A DNA stretch of 64,000 bases from Galeruca laticollis (taxonomy: Eukaryota > Arthropoda > Insecta > Coleoptera > Chrysomelidae), in assembly GCA_963921935.1 (NCBI GenBank), contig OY998180.1, forward strand, positions 100,327,610-100,391,609, written 5' to 3'. The notes beneath the pieces are model-generated. The model ran no database searches. It saw nothing but the letters and a program-made list of their open reading frames with translations, and was not told where the DNA came from. Position numbers and translations under genes: made by a program. Positions 21,986 to 34,379 of this stretch are shown here, piece after piece. The stretch's first letter is position 1; every line of letters starts with the position of its first letter.

Positions 21986-22500
21986 TCTATCTACTACAAT
22001 ATACTACAAACGATTATCGATGTATTAAAGTAGTTTTCGTTTTTATCTGATGATGTGCTAATGGTTTAATTTGACTATTTTATTTTTCGGGCATTACAAT
22101 TTCTACTACCAATATAAACATGTTATTACAATTACCTACATCGTTTGTAGTAAGTGTGAGGCTAAAATGAGATTATTTTTTATCGGTTTATTCGATTATT
22201 TCAAGCGTTCAGGGACTACTATTCTTACTACAAAATTTAAAATTGTACTACAATATACTACAAACGATTTTAGAAGTATATAAGTAGTTCTCGTTATTAT
22301 CTAATGATGTGTTAATGGTTTAATTTGAGGATTTTATTTTTCGGGCATTACAATTTCTACTACAAATATAAAAATGTTACCACAATTACCTACATCGTTT
22401 GTAGTAAGTGTGAGGCTGAAATTATATTATTTTTGTATCGACTTATTTGATTATTTTAAGTTTTCAGGGACTGGATATTCTTATTACAAAATTTTAACTA
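21968..22500. repeat. ~254-bp tandem repeat, two units plus a partial third
   Basis: ACTACAATATACTACAAACG occurs at about 21992 and 22246, TTTCGGGCATTACAATTTCT at about 22086 and 22341, and CATCGTTTGTAGTAAGTGTG at about 22140 and 22394. The offset is 254 bp. A third unit begins at about 22475 and fades. Confidence 0.85.
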
Positions 22501-23479
22501 GAGCTTAAAATGAGATTATTTAAGGTAGGGTTCCAAGTTCATACAACTTTACACTACATATATGAGAAATTCTATGAGATTGACACGTGATATACTGACT
22601 TTGAGGGATCCTTAGTCATTATGTCGAAATAAATACCTATATACGATTGTGCACCAATATTTGCATGACAGAAAGATTTCCATTGTTGGATTGACTAAAC
22701 AAACGGAGCAGAAAATGTCGTTGAAGGTAAAAGGCCTTCATTTAGCACAAGATAAAGCTTATTATGAGAAAAATAGATATAAATTGTGAATGGATTGATA
22801 AGTTTTGAATTTTTGTTAATTATGGGTATTTAAAACACTTTTGCAATGCTTTCTAAACTCATTTAACGATTTTTTATCAATTGAGAATAATATTTTCAAA
22901 TTCTTATTTGAACATAATTTAAAAACTGTTATCTATAGTGATAACAATTGCTGTTTGACCGAATGGGAATTCGTTTCAACCTAAAACTCCGCCTTCTTTA
23001 TTCCATCGCACATTCCATGATTAATTTTTCCAAATTTATAAGTGATTGGGTTACAAAATATTATTCGACCATCCACCATTACCAGATAAGCCAAAAACAT
23101 GATAAGGATTCTTTTAATAAGCACCGCCTCCATCAATCAAACATTCGATGACAGCCGACATTCTTAGCTGTCAAAACAAAAAGTCGAACAGCGCTTACTT
23201 CGACGTACTTCCAATTATATTGTTATCAGAATTTGTTTGATTATTTGGAGAGACGTTTCGAAACGGTTTCGATAATGGAGATAAAAATGCCCCCAATAAC
23301 TGATAATTGTGTTTTCTATTTGGATGCAGAAATATTCATGCCGCCGCGATAACGTTTTCTGTTATATGTATTTTTTTCTGATACTAGGAACATAATTAAT
23401 TTATTGGTAAATATTTGTGTAATAGAAAAAATATGACACTCTTCAGATTTCCATACGGTATACAGGTTGATTCGGAAAA
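22501..23479. other. Unassigned AT-rich interval
   Basis: No ORF with recognisable similarity and no clear repeat. Several short ORFs are chance frames. Confidence 0.4.
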
Positions 23480-24265
23480 AGTTTCGGATACCAACATTGA
23501 TCTGAATATACTATTTAGACTTTAAACGGGTTTTCGATAGTATAAACAGAGAGACACTTAAAGAAGATTAAAGATACATTGGATACCGAGGAACAATAGA
23601 TACAAAGGAATTTGAATTTAACAGCGGTGTAAGGTAAGGAGACACAGTGTCTACACTACAACTCTTTTTATTATTGCATTAGATAGAGTCATAAGAGCTG
23701 TTGGTTCAAGTGGTACCATAAGAACAAAGCTGACACAAATCCTAGCTTATGCGGACGATATAGCGATAATATGAAGAAATATAAAAGAGTCTTTATAAAA
23801 TTGATGATTGAAGCTGAAAATAAATCAAAAGAAAACAAAAGCAATGTTTATATCCAGAAATAGAGTTCAACCGGAGTCAATTAAGATAAGAGTAAACGAA
23901 TACGTAGTAGTGACAAGTTCCAAGTATTTAAGAATCTTCTTAAAAGAAGATAACGACAGAACATAACAAATTGCTCAGGGGATACAACCAGGACATCACT
24001 TCAGACACAAACGACAAGATAAAAAAATTAGTACTAACACAAAAATAAAAATATATAAGGGAGCGATACAACCAGTGGTCACTTATGGCACTGAGGTAGC
24101 GAATCTGACAAAAAAGAAGTAAATAAATTACGGATATTCGAGAGAAAAATTATGAGGGCATGGGCTAGACCAAAATCAAGATCAGAAGACCATGCGGATT
24201 TAAAGATCATGAATATTAAGGAAGCGGAGAACAAAGTAAAACACAGACAGTTATTGCGAAAAATA
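23480..24265 (+). pseudogene. LINE reverse transcriptase C-terminal fragment
   Basis: Plus-strand fragments: FIIALDRVIRAVGSSGTIRT (about 23670), LTQILAYADDIAII (catalytic YADD at about 23750), NQKKTKAMFISRNR, SSKYLRIFLKEDND (an altered YLG box), KIYKGAIQPVVTYGTEVANL (about 24050) and KIMRAWARPKSRSEDHADLK (24150). This is the RT palm-to-thumb region of the endonuclease-RT LINEs frequent in insects. Multiple frameshifts; truncated at both ends. Confidence 0.72.
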
Positions 24266-24509
24266 GTAGAAAAAACTAAATAAACAAAAAAAAATTCTAC
24301 ATTGGACTGATCCTCCATGATAAGTGGATCGACAATACACCCACTGGATGTGATTACAATTCCCATGAGAATGTATAGTTATATACTAACAGGGTATAAA
24401 TGAAATAGGGGCCACCCCTGTAGCTTTTAAATGGGTCGTTAGATTTTGTTAAAATTTTACTAGGTTATATTACAACGAAATTGGGATTTTTTTAGGTGGA
24501 AAACAAAAT

Positions 24510-24511
<2 letters not shown>

Positions 24512-24547
<36 letters not shown>
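24512..24547. repeat. (TA)n microsatellite
   Basis: About 18 TA units at the outer edge of a fold-back repeat. Confidence 0.95.
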
Positions 24548-24552
<5 letters not shown>

Positions 24553-25095
24553 AATATAATTTCATAAAATACGAGGTGTCTATATGAAACATAAATTTCG
24601 ATTTTCTACTACACCTGCTTTTAGTCGAAATTTCAATAATATCGACGTATTAGTCTGACCGTTCTTCGAAGGGAAAAACAACTAGATTTCTGGCTAATAC
24701 CACGCAGAATATTGTATTACATCCCCTTCGAAAACCGTGACGTCGATCGGCCATTTTGCCGATACGGACATCTGTGGTGATTCGCAACTGATAGCGGAAG
24801 AGCATAGTACACTGACGCGTTTCGACCTTCTTGGGTCTCTTCAAGAGTGCCGTAATGCCTTCCAGTTCAGAGTCTCTAATCCGAACTGGCCGATCGACGT
24901 CACGATTTTCGAAGGGGATGTAATTCAATAGTCTGCGTGGTATTAGCGAGGAATGTAGTTGTTTTTCCCTTCGAAGAAAGGTCAGGCCAATACGTCGAAA
25001 TTATTGAAATTTCGACCAAAAGCAGGTGTAGCAGAAAATCGAAATTTATGTTTCATATAGACACCTCGTATTTTATGAAATTATAATCATTTTAT
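24547..25095. mobile_element. Fold-back element with ~200-bp inverted arms
   Basis: Left arm 24547-24752 and right arm 24898-25095 are inverted copies; for example ATACGAGGTGTCTATATGAA against TTCATATAGACACCTCGTAT, and ATCCCCTTCGAAAACCGTGA against TCACGATTTTCGAAGGGGAT. A ~145-bp centre separates them. Reading frames here are palindrome artefacts. Confidence 0.88.
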
Positions 25096-25227
25096 TTCAT
25101 ACGACTAATACGGTCAAATTTATCTGAGGTGTTGGTTCGCAACTGAAAGTTAAGATGGCGCCAGCTGACTGCTTCTCGCTTGTGTAACTACATGAGCCAA
25201 GTAGAAGTTGTCGGAGGACGGAATCTT

Positions 25228-25432
25228 CAGTTCCGATTAGAGACTCTGAACTGGAAGGCATTACGGCGCTCTTGAAGAGACCCAAGAAGGTCGAAACGCG
25301 TCAGTATACTATGCCCTTCCGCTATCATTTGCGAATCACCACAGATGTCCGTATCGGCAAAATGCCCTATCGACGTCACGGTTTTCGAAGGGGATATAAT
25401 TCAATATTCTGCGTGGTATTAGCCAGGAATGT

Positions 25433-25434
<2 letters not shown>
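25228..25434. repeat. Inverted partial copy of the fold-back element
   Basis: The reverse complement of roughly 24681-24893 (centre plus inner left arm), for example GAGACCCAAGAAGGTCGAAA against TTTCGACCTTCTTGGGTCTC. It ends at a TA repeat. Confidence 0.85.

Positions 25435-25497
<63 letters not shown>
25434..25497. repeat. (TA)n microsatellite
   Basis: About 31 TA units; likely unstable in length. Confidence 0.95.
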
Positions 25498-25500
<3 letters not shown>

Positions 25501-25686
25501 CGTCCATAAAGTAACACATGAATTCATTATTAGCTAAATAAACAATTAGAAATTCCCGAAACAGGTTTTCAAATTATAATCTAATATTCATGGTGAACCA
25601 CCTGCGAGTGATAAGGCATCACCATTTTTTTTAAATGGAACCCCCTGTTTTTTTTCAATTTCCGGATTTCACTTGCTCAGCTGATT

Positions 25687-27343
25687 CCAAAAATGTATAA
25701 TAAGTTGCTTCAAATTGGTACAGGGTGAGCAAAAATGTAAAAATTTCAAGTTACTTACAAAATAATAAATAAAGAATAAACGTAATAAACACATTAAATG
25801 AAATTACGTATTGTTATACAACTAGGTTAATAAGCTATTAAAAACACCCTGCATTATTTTTATCATTGCAACTAACGGCTTTTATTAGTGATCCAAGCCT
25901 GTGGACTATGACAATATTTTTATTGTTTGACATTATTTTTTGCCATTTTTTTCATTTGACGTTAGAAACTATCAGAAGCATTAAAGTACAATTTTGTATT
26001 GTTAACGCTTTACAGAAGGTGAGTTTACGTAAAAACTTTCCAAGCAATTTATCATTTGCAACCTTTTTTACAAAATGCCTTCAACCGAAAGTAATAGTAT
26101 TAAAATATTAATTATGATTGGTATTGGCGATAAGATGCGAACTCAACAAGAGGTATGCCGATTATTCCATGAAATACACCCAGATCGTGAACCAATTTCA
26201 CAATCTACGGTAAGCACAATAGAGCGAAAATACAGTGAATTAGAACATATGAGGGATGCAACAAAACAAGTTAGACGAATTAGGACATGTGAGGGATGCA
26301 GCAAAGCAAAGTAGACCAAAAATTAATGAAAATATTCAACAAGACATACTTTTGTCGGCAGTAGAAAATCCACAATGTACATTGTGAGGATTATCTAGGG
26401 ATTTTGGTATTGGAAAGTCTTCAGTATCAAACATTTTTAAAAACGTAAAATACCATCCTTATAAAGCACGTCTTATCCATGAATTGGCTGAAGACGACTT
26501 TCACGCAAGAAGTGAATTCTGCGAGTATATGATTAATCAAAATAAGAATTTCATTAATAACGTTTTATTTTTGGACGAGGCAACGTTTTATTTAAACGGT
26601 CATAATAACCGGCAAAACACCCGCTATTGGTCTGATGAAAATCCGCACTGGATGCAAGAGTACCATACGCAAAGACCACAAGAAACCAACGTATGGGCTG
26701 GTATTGTGAGAAATACAATTATTGGTCCATATTTTTTTATGAAAATTTAACAGGAGCATTATATTTGGCATTCCTACAAAATACATTAATTCTTGATTTA
26801 ATTCAGCTATTTCCTGATATTCAAATACCCACTAATTTAGACCGCAGAATATGGTTTCAACAGGATGACGCACTGCCACACTTCGCAGTAACTGTGCGTG
26901 ATTTTTTAAACGCAACTTTGTAACAACGGTGGATAAGAAGAAGGGGACCAGTGGAATGGCCCGCTTGATCACCTAATCTGAGCCCATTAGACTTCTTTTT
27001 ATGGGGTTATTTGAAATCTAAAGTCTACAAAAACAGACCCGAAAATATCCGTCAACTACAAGACCGAATTAGGTAAGAAATACAGAACATAACACCTGTT
27101 ATTCTATAGAATGTTAGAGACGAAAGTCATGCCCGGTTCAGTCATTGTCTAACGATCAATGGACAACAATTTGAACATTTATTGTAAATTTTCGTTTGTT
27201 TGTTTTTGGAAGTGTCTCACAGTAATTGCATAACTATGTAATTCCATTTAAATTGTTTATTACATTCAGTAACGTATAGCTTTCCATAAACAATTTTCAT
27301 ATTTTTTTGTACCAATTTGAAGCAACGTATTATACATTTTTGG
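25687..27343 (+). mobile_element. Tc3/mariner-like element with flanking inverted repeats
   Basis: CCAAAAATGTATAATAAGTT at 25687 and its inverted match ending at 27343 share about 36 bp, closing on GGTACA. A TACAGGGTGAGC motif inside the left repeat (25719) resembles mariner ends. The transposase pseudogene lies inside. The exact transposon boundary relative to the inverted repeat is uncertain. Confidence 0.7.
26075..27185 (+). pseudogene. Mariner-type transposase with DUF4817 N-terminus
   Basis: The N-terminus is MPSTESNSIKILIMIGIGDK and QQEVCRLFHEIHPDREPISQ, the DUF4817 helix-turn-helix found in insect mariner-like transposases. Then come NVLFLDEATFYLNGHNNRQN (first catalytic Asp), IWFQQDDALPHFAVTVRDFL (second), and WPA-stop-SPNLSPLDFFLWGYLK, where the third catalytic Asp of SPDLSP is Asn. 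A ~35-bp near-duplication around 26240-26310 repeats the HMRDATKQ segment and shifts the frame. Other stops lie near 26386, 26743, 26921 and 26968. It ends GQQFEHLL at about 27180. Confidence 0.86.
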
Positions 27344-27354
27344 CGCGTTACTGC

Positions 27355-28348
27355 GATTTGACGATAAAACCACTAGACTTGAACGAAAACAACAAGACAA
27401 GTTATCAGCAATTAATCAGATTTGGGACATATTTGTACAGAACTGCCATCGTGCATTTGAACCTCACGAATCTATTACCACTAATGCACAGTTAATATGT
27501 TTCTGAGGAAAGTGTCCATTTAAACAATATATCATATCAAAACCTGGAAGATATGGTATAAAAAATTGGGCAGCTGCAGATGTAAAAACATCATATTTGC
27601 ATAATCTGCAAGTCTGCACTGGAAAAGTCCCAGGTGGGAAAACAAGGATTCTGTGTTGTGTCGGACATGATTCAACCATTTCATGGAACCGGAGAGGAAT
27701 AACGACTGACAACTTTTTTAGCTAACTATCTGTTGACCAACAACCTCACGCGACTGTTCGCAAAAATAAAACGGATACATCTCCACAATTGACTTATCAA
27801 TGGTTTCATGTGTACCGAAGAAAAGTAGAATGGTGCATTTGTTATAGAGTCAACAAAATGACGATCAAGTTTGCTCAGAGCCCAATAAAAAACCACAAAT
27901 GATTCTATACTACAATGAGCAAACTCATTAGGGAATATTCTTGTACAAGAAGAACAGCTCGATAGCCATACATACTTTTTTCAAATATTATAGATATATG
28001 TGCATTGAATCCTTTGGTTGTGTTCGTGGAAAATAATCCTGAATGGAAGAAAAATAGCAGTTCACGTCGACGATCTTTTTTGCTTCAACTAGGAGATGAT
28101 CTTGCACGTCGCAATATGGAAAGTCGTGCGAACTAAAAGTATCATCATTTTGTTATCAGGTCAGCTTTATCAGATTGTGGAATAAATATGCAACTCAATG
28201 ATGCAACTACTACTGTGACCCATCGTAAGTAACGAGTTAGAGGTTCTGATTGTCTCCGAAAGAAAAGTCAACATTATATGTCCAAGTGCAAAAAATTTGT
28301 ATATAAAGATCATAGAAGAACATTTTGCTTAGAATGTTTGTCAAATTA
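27355..28348 (+). pseudogene. piggyBac-type transposase remnant
   Basis: Starts inside the gene with QIWDIFVQNCHRAFEPHESI and TTNAQLICF, where an Asp is expected in the DDE motif, then KCPFKQYIISKPGRYGIKNW, SYLHNLQVCTGKVPGGKTR and GITTDNFF (second catalytic Asp kept). The C-terminus shows a Cys-rich finger, RGSDCLRKKSQHYMSKCKKF and HRRTFCLECLSN, as in piggyBac proteins. Stops at the former Arg of CFRG and others break it. The N-terminus is missing where the mariner repeat ends at 27343. piggyBac enzymes cut and paste at TTAA; no TTAA-flanked ends were found. Confidence 0.85.
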
Positions 28349-29704
28349 AAATTTGGATCATTTGAAATGTGCGAGAATTTCATAAATTTGATTTTTTTAA
28401 ACTTTTCAAATATTTTTTTATACAATATTGTTTAAAATTATTAATTTATAATAAACACATGAAAAACGCTAAAAATAATCTTATTTCAAACTTTAGAATT
28501 CAGTTATTCTAAAATTTGTATGGAGTCCCTCAAAGACCCCGCTTGGGCCTTTACGTCGATTTGATGAGTATGGGCATCTAACGATTAATCGTTTTCATGT
28601 AAGGCCCAAACATCAAAATAATTCGAAGAAATTGATAAATACGGATGCGGTTTTTAGTCATTAAGTATATATCCAAATTTGACATCTTCTAGAAAGTTAT
28701 ATACATAATTTGAAGCTGGATTACATTTTTTCTCGCTTCACTTGATTCTCTACAATTCTGCCTCTTCAATGATATTTAAGGCTAAACAGATAAGATATAT
28801 GCTCCTGAATAAAAATTTTGATAATTTCATTAAATTACTTATTACTATTTTATACTTTTTATTTTATTTTTAAGCCTTTAAGTAAATATAAACAAATTGT
28901 TAAAATGAATTGTTTATTTTTTTTAAAGCTACAACATCCCAGTTCATTTAGAAGTTTATCAATTGAAAACGTACCAATATAAACCAATTTTATCCGACCA
29001 CAAATCCTTAAATCCATTTTATAAACATAAGATAAACAAAGCTTATTTTTGATACACCAAAAGCAAGCTACTCCCATTATAATTTATAGATGGGACAGAT
29101 GGCATTCTAATAAATTCGATATGAAACGTCTTTTTGGTATTCGTAAATAAAGTTGTAGGCACTGATGGGACGAAAATATACCAAAGGATTTTAATTTTAC
29201 GTCTCTTCCAGCTTTTGAAGTTCTCAATTAGTAAATAAAAACTTAAATCGCATTGGGTATTAACTTGTTTTATGTGAAAGTTTATGAACACTCCAGACAA
29301 ATACAAGGAAATAATGTCGTGTCAGTAGTAGGTGGAAAGTTATCGCCTATTACTTGCAGCTTAATCAGTTTATCTCGTCACATTTTTATTTATTATTATT
29401 GTTTAGAAAGATACAACAAAACAGAAAGCATTCGTAAGCAAATATCTTTAATATAATTCATTTTTTCTCATTTGAATAAGTAAATATTTTTTTATATTTA
29501 TTACCGCATTAACCACCAGGGTTATGAGCGGCAATGTAGTGTACAATGGTGTATTTATACACAAGGTACACGCTTACAAATTTAAAAATGCGTTGTTGCC
29601 AGTACAAGACTTCCTCAACTTTTTGACAGTCATGTCATACACTAAATAAAAAATATTGATTTGTTTTGAAATAGTCAAATAAATCTCAATACACTACATA
29701 TTTA
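28349..29704. other. Unassigned AT-rich interval
   Basis: May include 3' sequence of the piggyBac remnant near 28500. No ORF with recognisable similarity was seen on either strand. Confidence 0.4.
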
Positions 29705-29726
29705 AGATTTTTTCAAAACTTTTTTG

Positions 29727-29785
29727 GGCTTTAGGGCTGGACCCACGCAGGTAGTTTCTGGCTGCATGGGTCCAGCCCTAAAGCC
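29727..29785. repeat. GC-rich 24-bp-arm hairpin
   Basis: Left arm 29727-29750 (GGCTTTAGGGCTGGACCCAC...) and right arm 29762-29785 (...GGGTCCAGCCCTAAAGCC) pair with one mismatch around an 11-bp loop. Weaker A/T-rich symmetry continues outward to about 29705 and 29815. No poly-T tract or gene context suggests a terminator. Confidence 0.85.
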
Positions 29786-29815
29786 AAAAAACTATTCATT
29801 TTTTGAAAAAATCCT

Positions 29816-30269
29816 TCAGGCAAAAGTTGTTCAAAATTTAATTATTTTCAAGTTTTAATTGCAAAATTGTCCATTATATTATAATTTGGATGTCTAAAAT
29901 TAAGAAAAACTTTTTAACGCTTCAAGTAAACTACCACTTGCCTTTGACGGATTTCAACCAAACGTAACTGATTGAAAATGGTATGTCAACTCCTTAAGGT
30001 AGATGTGCCGCGACCAAAAATTTCTAACTTATGGACGCACCGACGTCATCCTCAAACTTGGTCAGTCGTCTTAAATAGTCATGAAACGGATATTTCCGCA
30101 AAAATCCCAACTTTTTTTGCACCATTACAATACTTCCTTATCTGACGTTTTGTGTTAGAAAGTAAAAATTGTATAAGTTTGTCAAAATTGTTGGTTAATA
30201 TAGGCTTTATGTCCATACCGGTAGTTTTTGAGGCTATTTTTTCTTCAGAGGACAATGAACAATCAATAA
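29816..30269. other. Unassigned interval, possibly LINE 3' sequence
   Basis: The part above 30079 may still be C-terminal coding of the minus-strand LINE that follows. Nothing firm. Confidence 0.35.
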
Positions 30270-32650
30270 ATATATGTTGCACTGATAATGACACTTAACA
30301 ATTATCACATTGAGGAACTAGTTCATTCTGTAATAAAAACCGATGTGTTAATGCTGTATGACCAATTCTAAGTCGTTTATTTTGACCAGATTTCTTCTAC
30401 TTGATTGTAATTTCAGATTGGTATGAACTTTAGGTATGATGTTAAACCTCATTGAGTCCATTGTCGTTGACAGATTACTCCAATAAACTTATGTATTTTT
30501 AGTTCATGATCGCAGTATGGAATTTCTTTTACTGTTATCACATCAGAATTGTTGGATTGGAATTTTGCAATTGTATCCACTTTTTATTGCCAGAAATGCC
30601 AACATGGGACAGTACCCATGAAAACCGTCTTATTTTGGGCGTTTAGGTACTGTAACTCTTCTTTAATATTCTGAAGAAATGGGTGCTCTGGATAGATTTG
30701 CTGAAGACCTTGAAAAACACTCAGTGAATCCGTGATAATTAAAAATTGCCTTCTAAAACGTACGCACGCTTCTTTAATGCTTGTACTATTGCAAATGCTT
30801 TGCCCATGTAGATACTACATTGTCTTGGAAATTTATAACTGTAGGCTATATCTTCAAAACATATTGCCGCAGCCATACCAGACTCTGACTTAGATGCATA
30901 TGTCAATATTTTATGGAAATTTTGAATATTTGATATTATTTCAGGGTATTTCTGTCTTAATAGGAGGGGATTCGTAGAATGTTTGGTGGTGATTTTCTCA
31001 GGAATGCTAAGGTTGCTCTGAAGTCATCTATTTTGAATTTTGTGTTCTCCAATCTTTCATGAAGAGGTAGATTTTTACGTTTGTACTTGTTCCAAATTGA
31101 ATTTCTGGGAAAATCTACCAAATATGTTGGATTATATTTGTTGGAGGAGATTCTGGCTGCATGATATATAGACAGCTGCATTCTTCTTAATTCAAGTGGT
31201 GATTCATATGGCAGAACTTGTAAGCTACTGACGAGGCTAGTTCTAAAGGGTCCTAGGATAATTCGTATACAGGTGTGTTGAATGACATCCAATTTTGACA
31301 CATTGATCCATAATCCAACTTGCTCCTAATTAAAGCCTGACAAATATGCAATAGAGTCCTAGTATTATTTCCCCAGATGTGGTGTGCTAAGCTTTTAATA
31401 AGTTTATTCTTTGTTGACAGTTACGAATTAGATTATCTACGTGTTGTTTCTACTTAAATTTGTAGTCAAAGGTCATCTCCAACAAAATTATTGACTCTAC
31501 TTGGTTCAGTTCGGTGTTATTCATAAATAATTTAGTTTGTATTGTGTTAGAACTGAATACAACATATATTTGGTTTTTTCTTCAGAAAATACAAATCCAT
31601 TACAATTCGACCAGTATTCTAGTTTTAAAATACATTTCTGCATGATATTGGTTGCGTGATATTTTTGCTCCCTGTGTAGATTACTAGGTCGTCTGCAAAC
31701 AGCATAGATTTTAATGGAGAGTCTATTTCTTCAAATATGTTATTAATACTTATAACTCAGAACGGATCCTTCCGGCGTACCATTTGCCATTAATTTTGGC
31801 GATCATGTAGCACCATTTGGTTTCACTTGAATTTTCCTGCCAATCAGGAAATTATTTATGGTTGCTAAGCAAGTTAATCCGTACACTGTCAAAAGCCTTG
31901 TTAATATTAAAAAAGACCGCTAATAATTTTTGTTGGTATTAAAAAGCTTCCTTTATATATATTATCTTTTCCAGATACCGTGTTAATTTACTGTTCAGGA
32001 TTCTCTCCAAAATTTTGCAGCTAGTACAAGTTAAAGACATTGGCCTATAAGAATGTGGGCTACTTTTAGGCTTATTCGGTTTTGTTATTGGGATAATGGA
32101 TACTTGGGACCAGATGGAGGAGAATTTTTGATTGATTAAAATGGTATTGTATATGTCTAATAGAGTTAATTTACTTTTGTGGGAAAAATAAATGGGATAT
32201 CATATGTGCCTGGAGACATGTTTTTTGAAGAACTTAACGAATCTCTTAGTTCTTCGTAAGTTATGAGAGAATTGAGATCGTTATCAGTTTGGTCATCAAT
32301 AGAGCTTCTTGAATTGAAGTACATTTTCCGCTTTTTCTTTCCAATAGTAGAATCAGCTGCTGTAATTATAGCATCGTTAAAATCATCATTAATTATAAAA
32401 TTACATAAAAGTTGATATACCTTCTGTGTCCGATTTCGCTTGGTGCAATTTACATGTTTGTGGAACAAGTGTTTCTGCTTTGTCATCATCTATACGCTTT
32501 ATAATGATTGGTAAGTGATCACTTTGGTACAAATCTTCTAGCGGTGCCCATATTAGTGATGTTGCTAAAGCTGGATCACATAGTGATATGTCGACAGCTG
32601 AGAAAGTACCTACCATTTGCAGAGTTGAACCAAGCTGATGTTCCGTCAAT
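30270..32650 (-). pseudogene. I-superfamily-like LINE remnant: EN tail, RT, RNase H
   Basis: Minus-strand order from high coordinates: the endonuclease end FSAVDISLCDPALATSLIWA with YQSDHLPIII (about 32530); the inter-domain linker and RT start (TYEELRDSLSSSKNMSPGTY, about 32200); an RT relic with NINKAFDSVRINLL (31890); the thumb and connection LDVIQHTCIRIILGPFRTSL and LPYESPLELRRMQLSIYHAA (31150-31290); RNase H pieces YMGKAFAIVQALKK (about 30800) and SHVGISGNK (30620); and a C-terminal Cys/His knuckle with VQHIFIDC (about 30270). Heavily frameshifted, and the YxDD box is not legible. Architecture matches the RNase H-bearing LINE at 870-3150, but it is a different, more decayed lineage. Confidence 0.75.
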
Positions 32651-33689
32651 GAGAACTACTAATGTGCTATTGTTGATTACATCCCAGAATAATATCCCGT
32701 TTCAAACTGTTCAATTAATTTTAATATGCATTGATATAAAGTTAATGTAATGTTTATTTTGATATTTTGTTATGCGGTTTTGCGTTAATTTGTAATTTTG
32801 AACAAAGTTTTTGCAAAAATCCCAATTTTTTACTTATAAAAGGCCTGAGGGCCGTAAATAACTTACCCACGGTCTTACCGTCGTATTTACAACCTACTTC
32901 CATGGTAACAATGTTGGTAAATTAATACAAAAAACAAATCGTGCAAAAACAATGAAAAATGCATAGTCTACATGGAAGAATCAAGTAAAAGCGCGATGAT
33001 AACTATCACATTGTTAAGATTTTCAGTCAATTTGGAAGACATTTCTTGATCAAAAAGTCTTCCGTTTTGTTGACTTAATGTGTAAAACCTTTTTTAGTAA
33101 AAATTAAGGGGGTACCCGTATTTCGTGACGGTGAGTGTAGAATATAGAATGATATAATTAGTTTATTTTTAACTTCAAGTAATGTTGCAGAGCTGGACTC
33201 TGAAAGGTATTAGTATTTTGTTTATTTTTACCCATACCACTTACACACTACACTCTATATTGATGCTAGCGCACCAACTAAATAGTGAGCCGTCCTTATC
33301 GATTGTGGACACGTGCGTGTTTTGAAAAAACTGCTATCTCAAAATATGCTTATAGTTCAGTGAAAATAATATGTTATTTGAAAATTATATTACTAATTCT
33401 TGTTAATAAAACGAGATATAAGGTAGTGTTAATTGCCTGTTGTTATGTTTAAGATGTATTTAATAATTATAAAACTATTAAATACATTTTAACGATTGTT
33501 AGTTGAAGTTATAATATTAAAAGAATATATCGTCTAATAAGCATTTTAAATTATAACATTGACTGGACTATGACTATCAAAGGATGAGCCGAAACTTCAA
33601 ATATCTCTTAAATGAACCATACAAAATCTGATAATACATTTAAACCGTAAAATATGTATTGAACCAGATGTGGAGAAGTACAGTTTTGT
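32651..33689. other. Unassigned AT-rich interval
   Basis: No supported gene. GGGGGTACCCGTATTTCGTG near 33108 may be a transposon end, with no partner located. Confidence 0.35.
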
Positions 33690-34070
33690 GAGTTAATGAT
33701 GATAAAATTAGAAGTGAACGCACCCAATTTTAATCAGATATGGTTTCAGCAAGACGAGATTCCAGCTCATGAATTGGTAGAAGAGGTAGTATCAAATAGT
33801 TTCCTCATTCAGCTGATTTCAATCCTAAAATTTATTTTTGTTGAGTAAAGTTGAGAAATAGAGCTTACAAAACTGAACTAGTCTTGTTGAGTTAATATCC
33901 ATTAATCTTTCTTGAATTATGGATAAAGGTGATATAATTATTCTACGATGAATTAGAATTCTGTCAAATTAACGACGGAACATACTTTGAATACCTACTT
34001 GATTAAGTAGACAGTATTCAGGCGATGCAGTAATATTTCAATTGTTACTTTGTAATTCAGTTTGAACATA
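33690..34070 (+). pseudogene. Mariner-like transposase C-terminal fragment
   Basis: FNQIWFQQDEIPAH (second catalytic Asp), then in another frame PHSADFNPKIYFC and LRNRAYKTE, corresponding to the third catalytic Asp region of SPDLNP-type transposases, and finally INDGTYFEYLL. It is related to the 26075-27185 family but in a separate decayed copy. Confidence 0.65.
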
Positions 34071-34379
34071 GTTCGTATTAAAAATTTTATCGAGACAGAA
34101 TTTTGTTTTCTTTACAAAAATTGTCTAGATTTGACAACAGAAAAAGTTTTCTATTACGATGAAGAACAACAAAAACGTTTCCAAAACACATTAAAAACAT
34201 TCAAAATTTATTACTGGTTCTTAATGATATGATATTAACAAATAAGGTTGATAGATATGTTTCACAAAGTTTTATGTTTTGAAATCCGAATAACTTGCAA
34301 TACAATTTCCAGAGATAAAAAGCTAATTATGAAAATAATGTCGCTTTTAAATATGTCAATTCTTTGTAATATCAGGGCA

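Noticed and set aside
24650..25514. Two similar ORFs of 80-92 codons (sharing KRPKKVETRQ)
   Set aside because: Their similarity comes from the fold-back repeat being read in two places; one runs into the TA microsatellite.
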